Shown here: positions 54,911 to 63,789 of the stretch, one piece after another
How positions within the stretch are numbered: the first letter of the stretch is position 1
How the letters are laid out: each line of letters begins with the position of its first letter
Origin: Maribacter huludaoensis
Lineage (GTDB): Bacteria; Bacteroidota; Bacteroidia; Flavobacteriales; Flavobacteriaceae
DNA: 64,000 bases
NCBI RefSeq assembly: GCF_029350945.1
Contig: NZ_JARKMS010000003.1
Location: 62,001-126,000, forward strand
Direction: 5' to 3'
The notes under the pieces: model-generated
The model's input: only the letters and a program-made list of their open reading frames with translations
Told to the model about the DNA's origin: nothing
Database searches by the model: none
Made by a program: the position numbers and the translations under genes

Positions 54911-56737
54911 ATGAAAAAATTAATTTCAATAGTACTAGTATTTTGTGCTACAGTTGGGTATGCACAACGAGATTCCATTTTAAAGTTGGATGAAGTTGTG
55001 GTGTCCGATAGTAGAATTAAACAGTATGCCGAGGGGTATAAAGTAACTGTAATACAAGATAGTATTATACAACGCGCTAACGGATTTCTTACTACGTTAC
55101 TGGCATTTAATTCTAACATTTATTTCAAAGAGAATGGATTTGGCATGGTTTCTTCTCCTGCCTTTAGAGGAACCAATGCGTCTCATACCGCAGTTATATG
55201 GAACGGTATAAATATAAATTCACAATTAAACGGACAAGTAGATTTTAATACTATTAACCCATTTAACTATAACTCTATAAGTGTTCGTAGTGGTGGTGGA
55301 AGTGTGCAATATGGCTCAGGAGCTATAGGAGGTAGTATTCATTTAAATAATGATTTACTATTTAAAGAACACTTTGACAATCAGGTATCTATTGGTTATG
55401 GAAGTTATAAAACTAAAAAAATAAATTTCAATCAGAGTTATGGTAGCCGATTGTTATCGTACAGTTTAGGGATTAATTATTATGCATCTGATAATAACTA
55501 TAAGTATTTAAACACCGGTGAGGAAAATAAGAATGGCGAGTTTAATAATCTAAACTTAAATTGGAATATAGGTTATGTTCTTTCTGAAAATCAGATACTG
55601 AAGTTATACCATCAAACTTTTATTGGTGATAGAAATTTGTCGGGAAACTTGGTGGTTTTAGGTAGAAGTAAGTATAAAGATAACCAGTATAGAACTCAGG
55701 TAGAGTGGGAGCGTTTTGGAACAAAAGCAATATCTAAAATAAAACTGGCCTACTTGCAAGAAGAGTATAAATATTTTGAGAATAAAGATGCAGCTGTTTA
55801 TTCCTTTGGGAAGGTGTCTAATTTTTTAGCAAGATATTCTATGGATTATAAGCTTTCCAAATTTTTTAGACTTAACTCTTTTCTGGAATATAATAATTAC
55901 AAAGGCGTGGGAGATAGTTTTGGAAATCCAAAAAGGGATGATTTTTCTGCAACAGCCCTATTAAAACATATTATTTCATCTAAAATAGCTTACAATTTGA
56001 GTGTTAGGCAAGACTTTTCTTCAGATTTCTCGAGTCCGTTGGTTTTTTCGTTCGATGGTAGTTATAGTCTTACGGACAATTACCAGGTAAAGATAAATGC
56101 ATCAAAAAACTTTAGGACTCCCACCTTCAATGATTTGTACTGGCAACCTGGTGGAAATTTAGAGCTTGTTCCTGAAAAATCATACCAATTAGATTTTGGA
56201 AATATTCTAAAAATTGGCGCTGTCTCCATGCAATACAACGGGTATTATATTTCAACAAAAGACATGATCAAATGGTTGCCCGGTAATGAAGGGTTTTGGT
56301 CCCCGATAAATATAGATGATGTTGAAATTTACGGAGCGGAGACCAAAATAGAAGCAAATTATTCTTTAGGTAAAAACCAAGAACTAGGCATTAAGACAAA
56401 TTATGCCTATACCGTCTCAGAAGATAAGAGTATTAATGAACAGTTAATTTATGTGCCATTCCATACGGCAAACGGTTCATTGGAATATAGAATAGCGGAC
56501 TTAAATTTGTTTTACCAGCATTTGTTTAATGGTCCTGTATCTATTGTTGGAGGTGAATTGAAAGAATATCAAGTAGCTAATTTTGGTGCGACTTATACAG
56601 CAGATATATTGAAAAAAGATTTAAAATATACCATAGGAGTTACTATTAACAATGTGTTTAATACATATTACGAAAACGTAGCATTACGTCCTATGCCCAA
56701 CAGAAATATACAAACACAATTAATACTAAATTTTTAA
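54911..56737 (+). CDS. btuB: TonB-dependent vitamin B12 receptor, BtuB-like
   Basis: 608 aa from ATG at 54911; a GTG directly before it is in frame. The signal peptide ends ATVGYAQ. The plug domain includes LDEVVVSDSRI and the SVRSGGGSVQYGSGAIGGSIHL segment near 135-156, and the 22-strand barrel ends with the aromatic NIQTQLILNF typical of outer-membrane proteins. The C-terminal half has FRTPTFNDLYWQPGGN, a BtuB-like strand. The riboswitch upstream makes B12 the likely ligand. Stop and next start are two bases apart. Confidence 0.93.
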   Translation: MKKLISIVLVFCATVGYAQRDSILKLDEVVVSDSRIKQYAEGYKVTVIQDSIIQRANGFLTTLLAFNSNIYFKENGFGMVSSPAFRGTNASHTAVIWNGININSQLNGQVDFNTINPFNYNSISVRSGGGSVQYGSGAIGGSIHLNNDLLFKEHFDNQVSIGYGSYKTKKINFNQSYGSRLLSYSLGINYYASDNNYKYLNTGEENKNGEFNNLNLNWNIGYVLSENQILKLYHQTFIGDRNLSGNLVVLGRSKYKDNQYRTQVEWERFGTKAISKIKLAYLQEEYKYFENKDAAVYSFGKVSNFLARYSMDYKLSKFFRLNSFLEYNNYKGVGDSFGNPKRDDFSATALLKHIISSKIAYNLSVRQDFSSDFSSPLVFSFDGSYSLTDNYQVKINASKNFRTPTFNDLYWQPGGNLELVPEKSYQLDFGNILKIGAVSMQYNGYYISTKDMIKWLPGNEGFWSPINIDDVEIYGAETKIEANYSLGKNQELGIKTNYAYTVSEDKSINEQLIYVPFHTANGSLEYRIADLNLFYQHLFNGPVSIVGGELKEYQVANFGATYTADILKKDLKYTIGVTINNVFNTYYENVALRPMPNRNIQTQLILNF

Positions 56738-56739
56738 AA

Positions 56740-58158
56740 ATGAAATTGAAACACTTTATGTTAACAGCGGCTTTCGCCTCATTTATACTTACATCTTGTA
56801 GTGATGATGATGATATGCCAACACCAGGAACATTAGCTATAGCTACAACAGAAGATAGCTATGATGAGGGAGATGGAACAGTAGGAATAACCATAAGTAC
56901 TACAAGCGTAAATGCTATGGATGTAACCATTAGTTATGAAGTAACAGGAACAGCCACAGAAGGGGAGGACTATCAATCATTATCAGGCTCTGTAGTTTTA
57001 CTGGCAGGGGAAACATCAGTACAAGAGAGTTTAATTTTAATTGACGATACAGAGGTAGAATCTTCTGAAGAGGTAATTTTTACTATCACATCTACTAGTA
57101 ATGAAGAGGATATTATAGGAGCTAATAGTTCTTTAATAGTAACAATTACGGATAATGATTCTTACCCATTTGAAAATGGGATATTGGTTTCTCATGAAGG
57201 TAATTTTATGCAAGGAAATGCTTCTATTTCTTTTGTTTCAGATGATTTAACGACAGTGGAAAATAATATTTTTAAAACTGTAAATGATGCAGATGTATTA
57301 GGAGACAATGCACAGAGTATGTCTTTTTATGAAAATAGGGCTTACATAATAATGAATGGTTCCCAGAAGATAGAAGTTGTAAATCGGTATACTTTTGAAT
57401 CTGTTGCAACAATTGGAGGGCCAAGCGAGACAGATTTTTTAAACCCTCGTTATATGGCCATAGCTAACGGCAAAGGATATGTTACAAATTGGGGAGACGG
57501 TTCTAATCCTGATGATGATTATGTTGCCGTGATCGACCTAGAAACAAATACGGTTGAATCTACTATTTCAGTAGCGGAAGGGCCAGAGAAAATTATAGCG
57601 AAGGATAATACCATATATGTCGCGCTTCAAGGAGGGTTCAATCAAAATAACGGAGTTACTGTAATTGATGCTACAACGAATACGGTTACTACGACCATTA
57701 CCGTTGGTGATCGCCCTAATTCTATGCAACTAGATGCTAGTGGAAATCTTTGGGTTTTATCAAGTGGAAATCCATCTTGGACCGGAAATGAGACTGCCGG
57801 ACAAATAGATAATATTAATACTACGGATAATACCGTAACAACAACAATGAATTATGAAGTTACGGAACATCCAGGTAATTTAGAAATTGATGGAGCTACA
57901 CTTTATTATTACTTTGGTGGGTCTGTGTATGCTATGGATACTACAGCAAGTGTATTGCCTACAACAGCAGAAATTGAAGGTCTTAGTTTTTATGATATGG
58001 CTGTAATTGATGGTAAGCTTTATGGGGTAGATGCCAAAGATTTTGTCAGTAATGGTTCTTTGGAAGTTTATGATTTATCTGATAATACCTTACTGGCTTC
58101 TAAAACAGTTTCTATTATTCCAGGAGGTATATATTTAAATGAAACGGCAGCAAGATAA
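56740..58158 (+). CDS. Calx-beta plus YncE-like beta-propeller lipoprotein of B12 locus
   Basis: 472 aa. A lipobox (ILTSC, Cys near 20) is followed by an acidic stretch DDDDMP, which in Bacteroidetes resembles the surface lipoprotein export signal. Residues 35-135 are a Calx-beta domain (EDSYDEGDGTVGITIS ... ITDNDSYPFENG). Residues 140-470 form a YncE/DUF5074-type propeller, with YVTNWGDG, VIDLETNTVESTI and VIDATTNTVTTTI repeats. It is coupled to the BtuB-like receptor, so it may be a surface-exposed B12-binding partner, in the way that SusD partners SusC; that function is inference. Confidence 0.85.
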   Translation: MKLKHFMLTAAFASFILTSCSDDDDMPTPGTLAIATTEDSYDEGDGTVGITISTTSVNAMDVTISYEVTGTATEGEDYQSLSGSVVLLAGETSVQESLILIDDTEVESSEEVIFTITSTSNEEDIIGANSSLIVTITDNDSYPFENGILVSHEGNFMQGNASISFVSDDLTTVENNIFKTVNDADVLGDNAQSMSFYENRAYIIMNGSQKIEVVNRYTFESVATIGGPSETDFLNPRYMAIANGKGYVTNWGDGSNPDDDYVAVIDLETNTVESTISVAEGPEKIIAKDNTIYVALQGGFNQNNGVTVIDATTNTVTTTITVGDRPNSMQLDASGNLWVLSSGNPSWTGNETAGQIDNINTTDNTVTTTMNYEVTEHPGNLEIDGATLYYYFGGSVYAMDTTASVLPTTAEIEGLSFYDMAVIDGKLYGVDAKDFVSNGSLEVYDLSDNTLLASKTVSIIPGGIYLNETAAR

Positions 58159-58222
58159 AATCTAATTAAAACATACAATTTTCAATAGTCTAAATAACAG
58201 ATTATTGTAAAATATATTAATT

Positions 58223-58260
58223 AAAAAAGCTGAACAATGTTATCATTGTTCAGCTTTTTT
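58223..58260. terminator. Terminator of the btuB operon
   Basis: A perfect 17-bp stem, AAAAAAGCTGAACAATG with its complement, TTAT loop and T-run. It lies between convergent units. Confidence 0.9.
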
Positions 58261-58342
58261 TAAATCGTTTTTGGCTTCAGGAAATCTTATATCTATAAAC
58301 GCAATCTTAAAGCCAATGTTCAAAATAAAGTATGGAAATAAG

Positions 58343-59812
58343 TTAGAACTCCAAATCATAAACGGTATCATCCACCATCTTATCGCTCATCAAACTATTT
58401 TCCTTAGAACTGCTAATTATATTGATAGGGTATTTCACCGTATAATCACGTTTGCCCGTAGCACTGGTAATTACTTCGATCGCTTTCGCCAGTAACGGTT
58501 CATTTTCTTCGCCTAAAATACCAAGATTGCTATAATCCTCTTTTAATTCGTAATCTGGCTGTAAACCGCTTGTAAAATCATAAAAACCATCGGCATTTTC
58601 ATTTCTACCTATTAAAGGTTGAATGGCCCATTGATTATCAGGATTTATATTGTTTACCCTAGATGGAGTGTATAGATATGAATTATCACGGTCATCAACT
58701 AAGGTAGTTGAGAATTCATTTTTTCCTCTAGTTACATCACCAATCTGAATAACATCTATATACGGCTCTAAACTGTTGATCAATAACTCGCTCGCAGATG
58801 CTGAACTTGATGAAGTAATTACATAAAGTTTGGTCAATTCTAAAGAGTTAATGGTTTCACCGTTTACCTTATCGGCAAAATATACCTCTAACTGACTATC
58901 ATTAAATTGTTCTTGTAGTTTATCGTTATATCGCTTTCTTAAAAATAGATCAGAGGTATTGGTACCGTATATCATACTTGCCAATAAGCGCGTAGTATTT
59001 ACTGAGCCACCAGGGTTATAACGTAGATCCATTACCAAATTGGTTATACCGGCCGATTTTAAATCTTTTATGGCAGAGTATAGGTCATCGTCATATTCAT
59101 TGGTAAACTGGTTATACACTATATAACCAATGTTTTCACCGCCAATAGTAAAAGATTTTGAGAGTAAAACAGGATTCTCTGCCAGCCCCTCTTCTTTGGT
59201 AAGGGTAATTTCTTCATCATTCGGTATAATGTTACCATTAACAAAATCGGCCATATTCAAGGTATATGTGTCGTTTTCACCAAACAATAAGTCTATGTAA
59301 TTTGATGTTGTAAGAGTTTCGCCGTCAACACCCGTAAATAAATCACCACGTTGAATATCTGCTAGCGTAGCATTTGAGTTTGGTACAATATAACGAACAA
59401 AACCAAAAAGTTCCTCACTGTCCTGTAAACGTACCAATCCAAATTCTAAACCGTTACTCTTAGAAATACCGGCTAGAGAATTGGTTAGCTCACGGTAATC
59501 TTCGTTATAGAAACTAAATCTATCTTGAATAAACTGTAGTTTATTTTCAAAGAAAGCGGCAGGGTCATCCTCAGAATCAAGAAAAGCGGTGTATTCAGCT
59601 CTACCTTCATCTGTGTTTTCAAAACGGTCATCTGCCAAATCATCCACATTTGCTTGCCAGAAATACCAAAAGTTCATGGCCTTCCACATAAAATCTTGGA
59701 CTTCAACATCTGCTGAACCATCTGGATTAACAGTGTTTGGCAATGATAAATCATCATCTTTAGAACACGAGACCGCAATTGCAGCAACTAATAATACTAA
59801 TATCTTCTTCAT
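58343..59812 (-). CDS. S41-family peptidase lipoprotein (second copy)
   Basis: 489 aa. A signal peptide with lipobox (AVSC, Cys near 16) marks it as a lipoprotein. The N-terminal helical domain (VQDFMWKAMNFWYFWQANVDDL) leads to a PDZ domain near 130-200 and the S41 protease core near 210-400, with NLVMDLRYNPGGSV, the nucleophile serine in SSSASASELL and the lysine in TRGKNEFST. It is a tail-specific-type serine protease probably acting at the envelope. It follows the paralogue at 59840-61375 by 27 bp. Confidence 0.9.
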   Translation of the reverse strand: MKKILVLLVAAIAVSCSKDDDLSLPNTVNPDGSADVEVQDFMWKAMNFWYFWQANVDDLADDRFENTDEGRAEYTAFLDSEDDPAAFFENKLQFIQDRFSFYNEDYRELTNSLAGISKSNGLEFGLVRLQDSEELFGFVRYIVPNSNATLADIQRGDLFTGVDGETLTTSNYIDLLFGENDTYTLNMADFVNGNIIPNDEEITLTKEEGLAENPVLLSKSFTIGGENIGYIVYNQFTNEYDDDLYSAIKDLKSAGITNLVMDLRYNPGGSVNTTRLLASMIYGTNTSDLFLRKRYNDKLQEQFNDSQLEVYFADKVNGETINSLELTKLYVITSSSSASASELLINSLEPYIDVIQIGDVTRGKNEFSTTLVDDRDNSYLYTPSRVNNINPDNQWAIQPLIGRNENADGFYDFTSGLQPDYELKEDYSNLGILGEENEPLLAKAIEVITSATGKRDYTVKYPINIISSSKENSLMSDKMVDDTVYDLEF

Positions 59813-59839
59813 AAATAGGGAAACTGAAATGTTTTCAAT

Positions 59840-61375
59840 TTATTTCTTTTCAGCTAAAGGAATTTTATTGGTAGGTACACTATTGTTTAATAGCAATACT
59901 GCATTTCGTGGGTCATGAAGTTTAGAACTTGAAACTACGTTAGCGGGTAATTGTACTTCAAAACTAGTTTTACCGCTAACACCTGTAATCTCTTGTATAG
60001 CTCTTGCAAATAACGGTTCATCAGGATTCCCTAGAACACCTAAATTAGTTACATCCTCTGGAAGTTCAATATCTGGTACCAAGCCATCTACGTAATCGGA
60101 GAAACCTGCACTGTTCTCAACTCTACTTATAATTGGTTGTAGGCCCCATTGTACGTTCGGGTTAATGTTTTCAACATTTTCAGGACTATATACATTGCCG
60201 TTCTCTGGGTCATCAACAAATAAGAGCGATCCTTGATTTTTGCCGACAGTTGTACCGCCAATATGCACAACCTTCATGTAAGGAGCCAAGCCCACCATGA
60301 CCAATTCGCTTGCAGATGCCGATCCTTCTGTGGCAATGATGTAGACACTGTTTAAATTTAAGGTGTTTAATGGGGCATTGGAATTATCATCATTGGTACC
60401 TGTAGTACTTACAAAAAAGTTATCGGTAAAATCACTGTCAAGCTGAGCCTGTATTTTAGCGTTGTAGATAGTTTTAAAAAGCAAATCAGACGTATTGGTT
60501 CCTTTAATTAAACTAGCTAAAACTGCAGCAGTTGAGCCTCTTCCTCCTAAATTATACCTTAAATCCAAGACCAAATCATTTACACCTTGAGATACAAAAT
60601 CGGCAAAAACGGCATTCAATTCATCTTCTGTACCAGAAACAAACTGATTATACATTAAATAGCCAATTTTTCTGTCACCAGAAGTAATTACATTGGTAAC
60701 GTGAATAGGATCTTCTTCTAGACCTTCGGTTTTGGTCAAAGTAACTTTTTTGGCACTGGTCATGATACCGCCATCAACAATTTCGGCCATGTTTAGCGTG
60801 TAAGTATCGTTATCGCCAAAAAGTAAGTCTAGGTTATTGTCTTCTGGATTTTCTCTATTGGAATATAATGTCTGTCCATCTACCCCAACAAATAAATCAC
60901 CTCTTTTAATATCTTTCGTAGAAGCATCGGAATTTTTAACAACGTATTCTACAAATCCAAATACTTCATCAGAATCGGATATACGCCCCAAACCAAATTG
61001 TAGTCCATTGCTTTTAGAAACACCTGCAGAATTATTGACTAGATCTGTATAATCATCGCTGTAAAAAGTAAATCTGTCTTCTGGGCTTAATAGTTTATTC
61101 TCTAAAAATGCCTCGGGATCTTCGTTTTCAGCTAAATATTCTTCATAGGCCGTTTGTGTATCAAAACGATCATCAGCCAAATCTGGCACATCACCTTGCC
61201 AGAAATACCATAAATTTAAGGTTTGCCAAAAAAAGTTTTGGACTTCAATATCAACTTCTGCGATTTCTTCTTCGGGAGTTTCAATTTCTTCTTCTTCAAT
61301 AATAGTGTCATCATCATTGTTGCAAGATGTAACGACGAATCCTAAACAAAGGAGGGACAAGAAAAATTTTTTCAT
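59840..61375 (-). CDS. S41-family peptidase lipoprotein (first copy)
   Basis: 511 aa. The lipobox is VTSC (Cys near 18) followed by NNDDDT and an acidic stretch of glutamates. The domain order equals that of its neighbour: helical VQNFFWQTLNLWYFWQGDVPDL, PDZ, and protease core with DLVLDLRYNLGGRG, the serine in EGSASASELV and the lysine in GKNQGSLLF. It leads the minus-strand pair; the two are clear paralogues with diverged acidic N-termini, so tandem duplication is likely. Confidence 0.9.
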   Translation of the reverse strand: MKKFFLSLLCLGFVVTSCNNDDDTIIEEEEIETPEEEIAEVDIEVQNFFWQTLNLWYFWQGDVPDLADDRFDTQTAYEEYLAENEDPEAFLENKLLSPEDRFTFYSDDYTDLVNNSAGVSKSNGLQFGLGRISDSDEVFGFVEYVVKNSDASTKDIKRGDLFVGVDGQTLYSNRENPEDNNLDLLFGDNDTYTLNMAEIVDGGIMTSAKKVTLTKTEGLEEDPIHVTNVITSGDRKIGYLMYNQFVSGTEDELNAVFADFVSQGVNDLVLDLRYNLGGRGSTAAVLASLIKGTNTSDLLFKTIYNAKIQAQLDSDFTDNFFVSTTGTNDDNSNAPLNTLNLNSVYIIATEGSASASELVMVGLAPYMKVVHIGGTTVGKNQGSLLFVDDPENGNVYSPENVENINPNVQWGLQPIISRVENSAGFSDYVDGLVPDIELPEDVTNLGVLGNPDEPLFARAIQEITGVSGKTSFEVQLPANVVSSSKLHDPRNAVLLLNNSVPTNKIPLAEKK

Positions 61376-61594
61376 AGCTTTTTTAAATTATAATTTATAA
61401 TTAAGAATATTCAAGTAAAGGAACATTCATTAATATACTGAAAATAAACATTTAAGTAAGTACGTATTTAATTAGTATAAGGATGTTAAATTTACTTACA
61501 AGTCGTTTAAATAAAAATTAATTGTAACAAAAATCGTTGAGTATCGTCTTCTTTTTGTAAACCGTTAAGAAAGTTTACGAACAGCCAAACCAAA

Positions 61595-62104
61595 ATGAAA
61601 CAAGCGGAGTTTTTAAATACTGTATTACCATTTAAGGATAAGTTGTTCCGTATGGCCAAAAGATTATTGGTGTCTACGGAAGAAGCAGAAGATGCAACAC
61701 AAGAGATATTAATTAAGTTGTGGTCCAAAAAGAATAAGATGGAGAGCTATAAAAATGTAGAAGCGTTTGCCATGACCATGACCAAGAACTTTTGTTTGGA
61801 TAGGTTAAAATCTAAGCAAGCCGGTAATTTGAAATTGGTACATACAAATTATACGGATGCAAGTACATCTCTTCAAGGTCAGTTAGAAGCAAAAGATAGC
61901 ATCAATTGGGTAGAACGAATTATGGAAGAATTACCTGAACAACAAAAAATGGTATTACAATTAAGGGATGTTGAACAGTATGAATATGAAGAAATAGAAA
62001 AATTATTGGATATGAAACCTACGGCCATACGGGTAGCTTTATCAAGAGCTAGAAAAACCGTTAGGGAAAAATTAATGGAAAAGCATAATTATGGAATTGC
62101 ATAA
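61595..62104 (+). CDS. ECF-type RNA polymerase sigma factor
   Basis: 169 aa. Region 2 contains VSTEEAEDATQEILIKLWSKKNKM and AFAMTMTKNFCLDRLK; region 4 contains LPEQQKMVLQLRDVEQYEYEEIEKLL and a helix-turn-helix KPTAIRVALSRARKTVRE. It heads a plus-strand operon with a small membrane protein and DUF4252 genes. Upstream a short inverted repeat GTAAAC-N10-GTTTAC (61557-61578) may be a regulatory site. Confidence 0.93.
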   Translation: MKQAEFLNTVLPFKDKLFRMAKRLLVSTEEAEDATQEILIKLWSKKNKMESYKNVEAFAMTMTKNFCLDRLKSKQAGNLKLVHTNYTDASTSLQGQLEAKDSINWVERIMEELPEQQKMVLQLRDVEQYEYEEIEKLLDMKPTAIRVALSRARKTVREKLMEKHNYGIA

Positions 62105-62528
62105 CATAGAAAAATTAATAGAAAAGTATTTTGAAGCAACTACAACGGTTGCTGAGGAAGAAACGCTTAGAACGTATTTTTCAGGGGATGATATTGCTCC
62201 TCATTTAGAGCAACACGCATCTTTGTTCAATTACTTTACAAAAGCAAAAGAAGAACGCTTTACAAAGCAGGTGCCATTAAAACCTAGAATAAATTATTTG
62301 AAATGGGTATCCGTTGCAGCAATAGCAGTCTTTATGGTAGGGTTATATTTTTATCGACCAACACCGGCTCCGGTTACTTTAGCAGATGAGTATACACCAG
62401 AGGAGATAGCATCTGCAAAAGAGGCATTAGCCTTATTGGCAATGAATTTCAATAAAGGTACAGAACAATTAAACCATTTAGAGGAATTTGAAAAAACAAC
62501 GAATAAATTTTTAACGAAAAATAATTAA
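62091..62528 (+). CDS. Single-pass membrane protein, putative anti-sigma factor
   Basis: 145 aa. The start overlaps the sigma factor stop by 14 bp. The N-terminal 60 residues are cytoplasmic (MELHNIEKLIEKYFEATTTVAEEETLRTYFSG, split into helices), a transmembrane helix spans about 71-89 (WVSVAAIAVFMVGLYFY), and the outer part is a helical, acidic 55 residues. No zinc-binding anti-sigma motif is visible. Overlap with sigma suggests it is the matching anti-sigma or sensor. Confidence 0.75.
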   Translation: MELHNIEKLIEKYFEATTTVAEEETLRTYFSGDDIAPHLEQHASLFNYFTKAKEERFTKQVPLKPRINYLKWVSVAAIAVFMVGLYFYRPTPAPVTLADEYTPEEIASAKEALALLAMNFNKGTEQLNHLEEFEKTTNKFLTKNN

Positions 62529-62529
62529 A

Positions 62530-63084
62530 ATGAAAAAGATATTAGTATTGACACTTTTGGTGTTAGCCCCTGTAATCACTAATGCTCAAGATATATTTGA
62601 GAAATATGAGGATAATGATAAGGTAACGTTTGTTGCCATGCAGCCAAAAATGTTTCAAATGTTGGGTAAAATGAGCGTAAGTTCAGACGATCCGGAGGCA
62701 AAGGAATTTTTTGAGCTCGTTAACTCTATTACCAGTTTTAAAGTAATAACTACTGAAGACGCCGCAATTTCAAAAGACGTGGATAGTTGGGTAACGAACA
62801 GACTTAAAAGTTCATCTTTTGAAGAGCTTATGAGGGTTAGAGATGGTAGTTCTAATGTGAAATTTTATGTTAAAGAAGGTAAGGATAGTGATCATGTAAA
62901 AGAACTTTTGATGTTCGTAACCGGTTTAAAGGATATGGATATCGATGTCAATGGTAAGAAATTGGAAACGGTATTGTTATCCTTGACCGGGGATATAAAT
63001 TTAAGATCGGTATCCAAATTGACCGAAAAAATGGATTTACCAGGTGGCGATCAATTGGGCAAAGCCGCGCAAAAAGGTAATTAA
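62530..63084 (+). CDS. DUF4252 protein, copy 1
   Basis: 184 aa. The signal peptide ends ITNAQ (about residue 20). The body has the DUF4252 pattern: FEKYEDNDKVTFVAMQPKMFQMLG, VNSITSFKVITTEDA, SSFEELMRVRDGSSNVKFYVKEG and LETVLLSLTGDINLRSVSKL. The function is unknown; probably periplasmic. It starts one base after the previous stop and is a close paralogue of the next gene. Confidence 0.85.
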   Translation: MKKILVLTLLVLAPVITNAQDIFEKYEDNDKVTFVAMQPKMFQMLGKMSVSSDDPEAKEFFELVNSITSFKVITTEDAAISKDVDSWVTNRLKSSSFEELMRVRDGSSNVKFYVKEGKDSDHVKELLMFVTGLKDMDIDVNGKKLETVLLSLTGDINLRSVSKLTEKMDLPGGDQLGKAAQKGN

Positions 63085-63186
63085 ATATATAAGATAGAGT
63101 CTATTTTATTTTAGGCACTCTTTAAAATTAAAATCAATTCATCAATCGCCAAAACCTAATAGGGTAGCGGCATAAAATCAACAATC

Positions 63187-63729
63187 ATGAGAAAAGTAGC
63201 AGTAGTATTTTTAATGGCAATTTTACCCACATTGGGTTTTTCACAATCCGTATTCGATAAATATGAAGATATGGATAATGTAGGGTCGGTAATTGTAAAC
63301 AAAGGAATGATAGATCTAGTTTCTAAATTCGGTAGTATGAGTGATGATGCCGAAGCAAAAGAATTTATGGAAGTTGCCAGCGGATTAAGAAACGTTAAGG
63401 TCTTTATGACAGAAGATTCATCTGTCTCTGCAGATATGTATTCAACAGTCAAGAAATATCTTAAGTCTTCTAAATTAGAAGAGTTAATGAGAGTTAAGGA
63501 TGAAGATGTCAATGTAAAGTTTTATGTGAAAGACGGTAAAAAGAAAGACCACGTGTCAGAATTATTGATGTTTGTTAGTGGTTTGGAAAATGTAGAAGTA
63601 GGGCACAACGGAAGAAAGTTGGAGACTGTTTTGGTGAGTCTTACCGGTGATATCGACTTAAATAAAATAGGTACACTGACCAGTAAAATGGATTTGCCTA
63701 AAGATTTGAACAAGGCATCAGGAAAGTAA
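63187..63729 (+). CDS. DUF4252 protein, copy 2
   Basis: 180 aa. It has a signal peptide (ends TLGFSQ) and the same layout as copy 1: VFDKYEDMDNVGSVIVNKGMIDLV, SKLEELMRVKDEDVNVKFYVKDG, LETVLVSLTGDIDLNKIGTL. The shared block (EELMRV, NVKFYVK, LETVL-SLTGDI) shows a recent duplication. It lies 102 bp after copy 1 and is followed by a terminator hairpin. Confidence 0.85.
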   Translation: MRKVAVVFLMAILPTLGFSQSVFDKYEDMDNVGSVIVNKGMIDLVSKFGSMSDDAEAKEFMEVASGLRNVKVFMTEDSSVSADMYSTVKKYLKSSKLEELMRVKDEDVNVKFYVKDGKKKDHVSELLMFVSGLENVEVGHNGRKLETVLVSLTGDIDLNKIGTLTSKMDLPKDLNKASGK

Positions 63730-63740
63730 TAATGATTTAT

Positions 63741-63770
63741 AAAGGTTTCCTTTAATTGGGAGACCTTTTT
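63741..63770 (+). terminator. Terminator after DUF4252 copy 2
   Basis: AAAGGTTTCC pairs with GGAGACCTTT (one G-U) over an 8-nt loop; a run of T follows. The third copy thus probably has separate or read-through transcription. Confidence 0.65.
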
Positions 63771-63789
63771 CTAATTTTAAAAACATAGT

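Noticed and set aside
61557-61578. GTAAAC-N10-GTTTAC as a firm operator of the ECF operon
   Set aside because: Six-base arms are too short to be convincing; kept only as a remark in the sigma factor entry.
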